Positions 1-5,848 of a DNA stretch of 8,336 nt are shown here, in pieces. The stretch lies in assembly GCA_049512335.1 (NCBI GenBank), contig JBEKXE010000182.1, positions 1 through 8,336 on the forward strand. The letters are read 5' to 3'. The position numbers were made by a program, and so were the translations under genes. The stretch's first letter is position 1. Each line of letters starts with the position of its first letter. The DNA is from Lustribacter sp049512335. GTDB lineage: Bacteria; Vulcanimicrobiota; Vulcanimicrobiia; Vulcanimicrobiales; Vulcanimicrobiaceae. The notes under the pieces were generated by a model. The model was not told the origin of the DNA, searched no databases, and saw only the letters and a program-made list of their open reading frames with translations.

Positions 1-11
1 CTGCCGCGCAT

Positions 12-1205
12 ATGCTGACGCCGCTCGCAACGCCGAACGGTCTCGCGCCGCGCATCGCGGCTTCGATTCGTAGCCGCACGCCGATTGCGCGCGGCTTTTT
101 TGCCGCCCACGCCGCCGCGATCGGGGAAGCGGCCCGCGCGATCGCCGAACGGTTGCGCGACGGCGGACGCATCTACGCGTTCGGCCGCGGTGCTTACGCC
201 ACCGACGCGCAACACGTCGCGGTCGAGTTCGTCCATCCGGTGCTGGTCGGCAAACCGGCGCTGCCCGCGTCCGATCTGAGCGCGTCGTTCGAGAGCGCGC
301 TGCCCGTGCTCGTGCGCGCGCACGACGTGGTTATCGGATTCGGTCCGCCGGCGGGCGATTCGCTGGTATCCGGCGCGCTGCGCGCCTGCCGCGCGCGCGG
401 TGCGTTCACGGTCGCGCTGCCGGGGCACGACGCGGACTTCGCGCTCGAAGCACCGGATGCCGACGAGCACATCCATCAAGAGCTGGTCGAAATCGTCGGC
501 CACATGCTCTACGAGACGGTGCACGTCTATCTCGAGCATCGCCGGCTCGACCACGACGCGGGCGCGGCCGCCTTTCTCTACCCGTTCCTCGGTGGCGAAG
601 GACCGGGCGACGAGGCGGTTGCCGCCGACGTCGTGGCCTCGATCCTGCAGAAGAGCGTGGAGGCGGACGCGTTGCGCGAACGGGTGGCGACGGAAGAGAG
701 CGAGGCCATCGCGCGCGCGGCGGCGGTGATGGCCGCCGGCATCGCCGCGGGCGGACGATTGCTGTTCTTCGGCAACGGCGGCTCGGCGACCGATGCGACC
801 GATTGGGCGATCGACTGCGTGTCGCCGCCGCCCGGATTGCGGCCGGTGGCGGCCCTCTCGCTCGCCGCCGAAGCGGCCACGATCACTGCGATCGCCAACG
901 ACGTGAGCCGCGAATTCATCTTCCTGCGGCAACTGATCGCGCACGTGCGGCCCCACGACGTCGTCGTCGCGCTGTCGACGAGCGGCGGCTCGACCAACGT
1001 CATCGCCGCGCTCGAAGAGGCGCGCAAGCGCGGCAACGCGACGATCGCGCTGCTCGGGTATGACGGCGGCGAGATTCGCCGCCGCAATTTGGCGGATCAC
1101 GTCATCGTCGTGCGTTCCGACTACGTGCCGCGCGTGCAGGAAGCGCAAGCGGCCACCTACCACACGCTGCGCCACGCGCTCGATTGGCTGCACCATGGCG
1201 CTTGA
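12..1205 (+). CDS. Tandem SIS-domain protein, GmhA (sedoheptulose-7-phosphate isomerase)-like, in a hyp gene cluster
   Basis: This 397-residue protein is two GmhA-type sugar-isomerase (SIS) domains fused head to tail. Domain 1 spans about residues 30-178 and domain 2 about 228-394. Classical GmhA is a single domain of about 190 residues that converts sedoheptulose 7-phosphate to heptose 7-phosphate. Domain 2 keeps the phosphosugar loops GNGGSA (254-259) and STSGGS (322-327), plus Q376 and H384. However, the positions matching the GmhA metal/catalytic His61 and Glu65 are D264 and D268. Domain 1 is the mirror image: it keeps H68, E72, Q156 and H164, but its loops are degraded to GRGAYA (59-64) and GPPAGDS (111-117). 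The stop codon lies inside the next gene (11-base overlap), so it is co-translated with the glutaredoxin-like gene and hypF. GmhA-like genes beside hyp genes are something I recall from other hydrogenase loci. The substrate is unknown, and true heptose biosynthesis is doubtful. The ATG at 12 fits the domain start, but the frame is open to the left edge and no ribosome site is visible, so an upstream start is possible. Confidence 0.85.
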   Translation: MLTPLATPNGLAPRIAASIRSRTPIARGFFAAHAAAIGEAARAIAERLRDGGRIYAFGRGAYATDAQHVAVEFVHPVLVGKPALPASDLSASFESALPVLVRAHDVVIGFGPPAGDSLVSGALRACRARGAFTVALPGHDADFALEAPDADEHIHQELVEIVGHMLYETVHVYLEHRRLDHDAGAAAFLYPFLGGEGPGDEAVAADVVASILQKSVEADALRERVATEESEAIARAAAVMAAGIAAGGRLLFFGNGGSATDATDWAIDCVSPPPGLRPVAALSLAAEAATITAIANDVSREFIFLRQLIAHVRPHDVVVALSTSGGSTNVIAALEEARKRGNATIALLGYDGGEIRRRNLADHVIVVRSDYVPRVQEAQAATYHTLRHALDWLHHGA

Positions 1206-1428
1206 GCTGTTCGCCACCACGACGTGTCCTTATTGTTCGGAGCTGCGCGAGCGACTCGACGCCGACGGTCTCGACTACGTCGAGTACGACGTCGAAGGCG
1301 ATGCGGCGGCGCGCGCGCGCCTGAACGCGCTGGTCGGGGGGCAGGCCCTCGTGCCGGTGCTCGTCGAGGACGGCCGCGTGACGCAGGTCGGCGTTGCGGG
1401 ACGCGGCTGTTATGTCGGCGGCGGCTAA
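1195..1428 (+). CDS. Small glutaredoxin-like protein with CPYC site and extra C-terminal Cys (Uxx-star-like)
   Basis: This 77-residue thioredoxin-fold protein has an N-terminal beta strand (ELFATTT), the redox motif CPYC at residues 11-14, and the cis-proline loop VP at 53-54. These are the hallmarks of glutaredoxins, which reduce disulfides or glutathione mixed disulfides in the cytoplasm. It is shorter than typical glutaredoxins (about 85 residues) and ends in GRGCYV followed by three glycines, giving a third cysteine, C72. From memory, this resembles the small 'Uxx-star' glutaredoxin-like (seleno)proteins, which carry Sec or Cys near the C terminus. Here the codon is TGT, so it is an ordinary Cys. 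The start ATG at 1195 lies inside the end of the SIS gene, and its last 17 bases overlap the start of hypF, so expression is almost certainly coupled. No clear Shine-Dalgarno precedes it, which also fits coupling. A role in reducing a hydrogenase-maturation factor is inference from position. A longer upstream start in the same frame would only add sequence antisense in meaning to the SIS domain. Confidence 0.8.
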   Translation: MALELFATTTCPYCSELRERLDADGLDYVEYDVEGDAAARARLNALVGGQALVPVLVEDGRVTQVGVAGRGCYVGGG

Positions 1429-3706
1429 ATCCGGCCGGCGCACGGCGGTGCGCTTGCGGATCACGGGCGTCGTTCAGGGCGTCGGCTTTCGGCCGTTCGT
1501 GTACCGGCTCGCGCAGGAGCACGGCATCACCGGTTGGGTGCGCAACGCGGGCGACGGCGTGCACGTGGCGGCCGAAGGACGCGAGGACGCCCTGGCGCGC
1601 TTTGCCGGCGCGTTGCGCCGCAATCCTCCGCCGGCCGCGCGCATCGCCGGCATCGAGGTCGAGCCGGCCGAGCCCGAGGGGTTCCGCGGCTTCGAGATCC
1701 GGGCCAGCACCGTGACGGCTCGCCCGACCGCGCGCGTTTCGCCCGACCTGGCGACCTGCGCGGATTGTCTGCGCGAGCTGTTCGACCGCGACGATCGCCG
1801 TTTCGGCTACCCGTACATCAACTGCACGAATTGCGGCCCGCGCTACAGCATCATCTACGAGTTGCCGTACGACCGCGCGCGCACGGTCATGCGCGCGTGG
1901 CCGCTGTGCGCGGCGTGCCGCGCGGAGTACGAGGATCCGGCGAACCGGCGCTTTCACGCCGAGCCGGTCGCGTGCCCGGAGTGCGGGCCGCACGTGCACT
2001 TGGAATTCGAGGGCCGCAGCGTTCCCGAGCCGGAGGCCGTCGCTCGTGCCGCCGCGCTGTTGGCCCGCGGTGCGATCGTCGCGATCAAAGGGATCGGCGG
2101 CTATCATCTGGCGTGCGATGCAGAGAACGCGGATGCCGTCGCCGCGCTGCGCGAGCGCAAGTACCGCAAGGAGCGCCCGTTTGCGGTGATGGCGCGCGAT
2201 CTCGACGTCGCTCGTACGCTCGTCGAGCCGGATGCCCGAGCCGAAGGCGCGCTGACCTCGATCGAACGGCCGATCGTGCTCGCGCGCGCACGGCGAACCC
2301 TAGCGGGCGTCGCACCGGACAACGCCGATCTCGGCGTGTTGCTGCCGTACGCGCCCATCCATCACGTGCTGTTTGCCGCCGGTGCTCCGGCCGTGCTGGT
2401 GATGACGAGCGCGAACCGCTCGAGCGAACCGATCGCCTACGACGACGCCGGCGCGCGCGCGTCGCTGGCCGGCATCGCGGATGCGTTCCTGGTCGGGGAA
2501 CGCCCGATCGTGCGGCGCATCGACGATTCGGTCGTACGGATGAGCTCGGCCGGACGCGCCGTGCTGCGGCGGTCGCGCGGGCTGGCGCCGGCCGCGGTCG
2601 CCACGCTGCCGGCCGGCCTGCCGATCCTCGCGCTCGGCGGCGACTTGAAGAACGCGCTGACGCTCGTCGTCGCCGGTCAGGCATTCGGCGGCGGGCACGT
2701 CGGGGATCTCGATCACTTGCCGGCATTCGAAGCGTTCGAGGCCGGCGTGCGCGACCTGTGCGCGATGTACGAGGTACGGTTGGACGACGCGCTCGTCGTC
2801 CACGACATGCATCCGGGCTACCGCAGTGCCGAGTTCGCGCAATCGCTGCCGGGCCCGCGGTTCGCGGTGCAACACCATCGCGCGCACGTCGCGAGCGTGC
2901 TGGCCGAACGCGCGGCGTGGGAAGTGCCCGCGATCGGATTCGCCTTCGACGGCACCGGCTACGGCGATGACGGGACGATTTGGGGCGGCGAAGTTTTCGC
3001 GGGCTCGCTGGCGGGCGGGTTGCAGCGCGTGGCGCATCTGCGTTCGGCGCTGCAACCGGGCGGCGATGCGGCCGCCCGGTTTCCGGTGCAGGCGGCGGCC
3101 GGATTTCTGCACGAGCTGGATGTATCGACGCGCTTCGAAGACGCGCCGTTCAACTTCCCCGAACGCTTCGGTCGAGCGCGCGAGCTCGTCGCCAAGCGCG
3201 TGCGCGCGTTCGAGACGACCTCGATCGGCCGGCTATTCGACACCGTCGCGGCGCTCGCAGGCTTCACGCGCGAGCAGAGCTTCGAGGGGCAGGCGGCGAT
3301 GTGGCTCGAGCACCTGGCGCGTTCGAGCGGCGACGTGCCGGCCTACGCGTTCCCCTACGCGGGCGACGAATTGGACTTCCGGCCGCTGCTCGCCGCCGTC
3401 GTGGCGGACCGCATCGCCGGCCGGCCGGCCGGAGAAATCGCGCGCGCGTTTCACGCGGCGGTTGCGAACGCCGTGGTGAGCGTCGCAGAGCAGATCGCCG
3501 TCGAGCGCGTGGTCGTGTCGGGCGGCGTGTTCCAAAACGCGTTGCTGCTGGAGCTGCTGACGGCGCAGCTCGGCGAGCGGTTGTGGTTCAACACCACGGT
3601 ACCGGCGAACGACGGCGGGCTCAGTCTCGGACAAGCGGCCTACGCCGCGTTTCACGGCTCGAAGCGGTCGAGCACGTCCCAATCGGCGTCCAGTTCGATA
3701 TCGTAG
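1412..3706 (+). CDS. hypF: Carbamoyltransferase HypF, [NiFe]-hydrogenase maturation
   Basis: HypF uses carbamoyl phosphate and ATP to make carbamoyl-adenylate and passes the carbamoyl group to the C-terminal Cys of HypE. This is the first step to the cyanide ligands of the NiFe site. All family parts are visible in the 764 residues. An acylphosphatase-like domain (about 10-98) contains VVQGVGFRPFVYR. Two zinc fingers have the exact family spacing: C116/C119-x18-C138/C141, then 24 residues, then C166/C169-x18-C188/C191. A YrdC-like nucleotide-binding domain (about 205-390) contains KGIGGYHL and TSANRSSEP. The Kae1/TobZ-like carbamoyltransferase domain (about 410-750) contains HDMHPGYRS, the metal-site HHRAH (488-492), FDGTGYGDDGT (512-522) and VSGGVFQNALL (702-712). 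The ATG at 1412 places the acylphosphatase domain near the N terminus as usual. A TTG at 1394 would add six residues. The start overlaps the glutaredoxin-like gene by 17 bases. After the usual family end near LGQAAYAAFHG there is a 15-residue Ser-rich tail lying over the 3' end of the opposing DUF695-like gene. The length is normal and there is no sign of decay. Confidence 0.97.
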   Translation: MSAAAKSGRRTAVRLRITGVVQGVGFRPFVYRLAQEHGITGWVRNAGDGVHVAAEGREDALARFAGALRRNPPPAARIAGIEVEPAEPEGFRGFEIRASTVTARPTARVSPDLATCADCLRELFDRDDRRFGYPYINCTNCGPRYSIIYELPYDRARTVMRAWPLCAACRAEYEDPANRRFHAEPVACPECGPHVHLEFEGRSVPEPEAVARAAALLARGAIVAIKGIGGYHLACDAENADAVAALRERKYRKERPFAVMARDLDVARTLVEPDARAEGALTSIERPIVLARARRTLAGVAPDNADLGVLLPYAPIHHVLFAAGAPAVLVMTSANRSSEPIAYDDAGARASLAGIADAFLVGERPIVRRIDDSVVRMSSAGRAVLRRSRGLAPAAVATLPAGLPILALGGDLKNALTLVVAGQAFGGGHVGDLDHLPAFEAFEAGVRDLCAMYEVRLDDALVVHDMHPGYRSAEFAQSLPGPRFAVQHHRAHVASVLAERAAWEVPAIGFAFDGTGYGDDGTIWGGEVFAGSLAGGLQRVAHLRSALQPGGDAAARFPVQAAAGFLHELDVSTRFEDAPFNFPERFGRARELVAKRVRAFETTSIGRLFDTVAALAGFTREQSFEGQAAMWLEHLARSSGDVPAYAFPYAGDELDFRPLLAAVVADRIAGRPAGEIARAFHAAVANAVVSVAEQIAVERVVVSGGVFQNALLLELLTAQLGERLWFNTTVPANDGGLSLGQAAYAAFHGSKRSSTSQSASSSIS

Positions 3707-4077
3707 TCGAAGGTGCGGAAGAGCACCGGCTGCGCGGCGAATTCGGTCAGCAGCACGTCCATCGGTTCGGGCTCGCGGACGTACCACCAGAATTCGCGTG
3801 CGCCGTGGCCGCTCAGGCGCGCCGCTTCGATCACGCCGCCGGCGTGCCGGAGTTGTGCGAGCAGCGCGCCGGTGAACTCTTCGATCGATGCGTCTTCGGC
3901 CGGCGTCGGATAGCCCAACTCGTCGACTGCGTCGCAGTGGACGATGACGTGGATGCACCACGGAAATTCGTAGCTCTGCCGCTCGTCCGACGACAGGCGG
4001 CTGACGGCCCCGACCAGCGGCATCCCGTCGCGATACCGCCCTTCGAAGGGCCGCCAGTGCTCCTCGTCTATGCGCAC
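3652..4077 (-). CDS. DUF695-like small protein
   Basis: This 141-residue acidic, tryptophan-rich soluble protein has no signal peptide or membrane segment. Its layout resembles the DUF695 family: a beta strand region (FPWCIHVIVHCDA, 38-50), GYPTPAEDASIEEF (55-68) leading into a helix, a strand ending in GAREFWWYVREPEP (92-105), and a closing W-containing segment (DWDVLDRFEP, 132-141). This assignment is from remembered family pattern, and the molecular function of DUF695 is unknown. It starts on GTG immediately after the thrS stop codon (zero intergenic bases), so it is probably expressed from the thrS message by translational coupling; no good Shine-Dalgarno is visible. An internal ATG at residue 19 would remove the N-terminal Trp region and is less likely. 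Its 3' end overlaps the 3' end of the convergent hypF by 55 bases. Codon use matches its neighbours (high GC3), which supports a real gene over a shadow frame. Confidence 0.8.
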   Translation of the reverse strand: MRIDEEHWRPFEGRYRDGMPLVGAVSRLSSDERQSYEFPWCIHVIVHCDAVDELGYPTPAEDASIEEFTGALLAQLRHAGGVIEAARLSGHGAREFWWYVREPEPMDVLLTEFAAQPVLFRTFDYDIELDADWDVLDRFEP

Positions 4078-5778
4078 CTAACGGCGCTCGTCGACGAGCG
4101 CGCGCAGCTCGGCGGCGAACGCATCGACGGTGACGGTGCGTTTGGCCTCGGTGCCGCGTTCGTTTACGTTGACCGTGCCGTCGGCGGCTTCGGTTTTGCC
4201 GACCACGAGGATGAACGGCACTTTCTGCGTCTTCCAGTGCCGGATCTTGAAACCGAGCTTCTCGTTCGATTCGTCGACTTCGACGCGCAAGCCGGCCGCG
4301 CGCAGTTTCGCCGCGGCCTCGTGCGCGTAGTCGAGCTGGTGCTCGGAGATCGGTGCGAGCACCGCTTGCACCGGCGCGAGCCAGGCCGGAAAGTTGCCCC
4401 CGAAGTGCTCGATCAGCACGCCGAAGAAGCGTTCCATCGAGCCGGCCAGCGCGCGGTGGATCATCACCGGCCGGTAGTCCGTGCCGTCGGCAGCGCGATA
4501 CTTCAGCCCGAAGCGCTCGGGCAGGACGAAGTCGACTTGCACGGTGCCGAGCTGCCACTTGCGGCCGATCGCGTCGTGCAGGTTGATGTCGAGCTTCGGC
4601 CCGTAGAACGCGCCGCCGCCTTCGTCGATCGCGTACGGCAGGTTGTGCGATTCGAGCGCGTTGCGGATCGCGGCTTCGGCCACGTCGTCGGTCGGTCCGC
4701 GGTGTTCGCGGGTCGAGAGAAAATACTCGAAGTCGTCGAAGTCGAACGCGCGCATCAGGCGCAACGCCTCGTCGAGCGTCTGCTCGAACTCACCTTGCAG
4801 CTGCTCGGGCCTGCAGAAGAGATGCGCGTCGTCCTGGGTGAAGCCGCGCACGCGCGTGAGGCCGTGCAGCGTGCCGCTGCGCTCGAAGCGGTACACGGTG
4901 CCGAACTCGGAGTAGCGGATCGGCAGATCGCGGTACGAGCGCGGGCGATCTTTGTAGATCAGGATGTGTCCCGGGCAATTCATCGGCTTGAGCCGGAAAC
5001 GCTGGTCCTCGACCTCGATCGGCCCGAACATGCCGTGCGCGAAGTTTTCGAGATGCCCCGAGATTTCGTAGAGCTTCTCGTGCACGACGTGCGGCGTGAT
5101 CACCGGCTGGTAACCGCGCTCGGCGAGACCCTCGCGAATGAAGTTTTCGACGATCCCGCGCACGAGCGTGCCTTTGGGATGCCAGAACACGAGCCCGCCG
5201 CCGGCGTCTTCTTCGAGCGAATACAGATCGAGCTCGGGGCCGAGCTTGCGATGGTCGCGCTTGGCCGCTTCTTCGAGAAACGCGAGGTAGTCGTCGAGCT
5301 CTTGCTGGGTCGGAAAGGCGGTGCCGTAGATGCGCTGCAGCATCGGGTTGTGCTCGTCGCCGCGCCAGTACGCGCCGGCGACGCTCATCAGCTTCACCGC
5401 GCCGATCTCGCCCGTCGACCGGGCGTGGCCGCCCCGGCACAGGTCGGTGAAATCGCCGATCGTGTAGAGCGTGATCGGTTCGCCCTCGGGGATCTCGCGC
5501 GCGATCTCGGCCTTGAACGGGTTGTCGCGGTAGCGCTCGAGCGCCTCGCCGCGCTCGACGCGCCGGCCGGTCATCTCGTAGTCGTCCTTGACGATCTCGT
5601 GCATGCGCCGCTCGAGCTTGGTCAGATCGTCGGCCGTGAACGGCTCGGCGCGCTCGAAATCGTAATAGAACCCGCTGTCGATCGCCGGTCCGATCGTGGG
5701 TTTGGCTTCCGGAAAGAGATCTTGCACGGCGTAGGCAAGAACGTGCGCCGCAGTATGGCGGAGTTCGTCGAGGGTCAT
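4078..5778 (-). CDS. thrS: Threonyl-tRNA synthetase, TGS-less form
   Basis: This enzyme attaches threonine to tRNA(Thr) in the cytoplasm and removes mischarged serine. The 566 residues hold the editing domain, with its HxxxH (H8, H12) and C114-x3-H118 signature (CRGGH). The class II catalytic core follows: motif 1 around 196-230, zinc ligand C268 in MNCPGH, motif 2 from YSEFGTVYRFE (289-299), zinc ligand H319 in QDDAH, GAFYGPKLD (389-397), zinc ligand H441 in MIHRAL, and the motif 3 region GSMERFFG (446-453). The anticodon-binding domain (about 468-566) contains KIRHW (511-515). The usual N-terminal TGS domain of about 60 residues is absent. The frame stays open 48 codons further upstream, but that sequence is Ala/Ser/Asn-rich, resembles no TGS domain and lies over the divergent transporter gene. 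ATG at 5778 (MTLDELRHTAAH) is therefore the chosen start. All catalytic, zinc and editing residues are intact, so the enzyme should be active. The gene is followed directly by the DUF695-like gene; the common thrS-infC pairing is not seen here. Confidence 0.96.
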   Translation of the reverse strand: MTLDELRHTAAHVLAYAVQDLFPEAKPTIGPAIDSGFYYDFERAEPFTADDLTKLERRMHEIVKDDYEMTGRRVERGEALERYRDNPFKAEIAREIPEGEPITLYTIGDFTDLCRGGHARSTGEIGAVKLMSVAGAYWRGDEHNPMLQRIYGTAFPTQQELDDYLAFLEEAAKRDHRKLGPELDLYSLEEDAGGGLVFWHPKGTLVRGIVENFIREGLAERGYQPVITPHVVHEKLYEISGHLENFAHGMFGPIEVEDQRFRLKPMNCPGHILIYKDRPRSYRDLPIRYSEFGTVYRFERSGTLHGLTRVRGFTQDDAHLFCRPEQLQGEFEQTLDEALRLMRAFDFDDFEYFLSTREHRGPTDDVAEAAIRNALESHNLPYAIDEGGGAFYGPKLDINLHDAIGRKWQLGTVQVDFVLPERFGLKYRAADGTDYRPVMIHRALAGSMERFFGVLIEHFGGNFPAWLAPVQAVLAPISEHQLDYAHEAAAKLRAAGLRVEVDESNEKLGFKIRHWKTQKVPFILVVGKTEAADGTVNVNERGTEAKRTVTVDAFAAELRALVDERR

Positions 5779-5848
5779 TACGTCTGTCTTGGCGTTGCGC
5801 TCCCGGGAAGCCTCGGATGAGCCCGGCGTACCTGCCTGGGTTGCTGCC
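5779..5848. promoter_or_regulatory. Divergent thrS / transporter intergenic region
   Basis: This 70-base gap separates the thrS start from the preferred start of the transporter gene, and it must carry or border the promoters for two divergent transcripts. I find no convincing -35/-10 pair, T-box leader or operator palindrome in it. If the transporter starts instead at TTG 5789, the gap shrinks to 10 bases and the promoters would lie within coding sequence. Confidence 0.3.

Noticed and set aside
12..1205. Calling the first gene gmhA (LPS heptose biosynthesis).
   Set aside because: It is a double-domain fusion with altered active sites, sits in a hyp context, and has no other heptose-pathway gene in view.
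1408..1410. A selenocysteine site in the glutaredoxin-like gene.
   Set aside because: The codon is TGT (Cys), not TGA.
1157..2107. Minus-strand open frame opposite the glutaredoxin-like gene and the start of hypF.
   Set aside because: Arg/Ala-rich shadow lying opposite a well-supported HypF zinc-finger region.
3233..4558. Minus-strand open frame of about 440 codons in another frame of thrS and the DUF695-like gene.
   Set aside because: Arg-rich out-of-frame reading of thrS that lacks any motif; thrS in its own frame is complete.
2980..5820. Very long plus-strand open frame (over 900 codons) across the hypF end, the DUF695-like gene and thrS.
   Set aside because: It is mostly antisense to thrS, whose protein has every family motif. 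The long frame is an effect of high-G+C codon use, and its product resembles no protein and is rich in Arg/Val/Asp.
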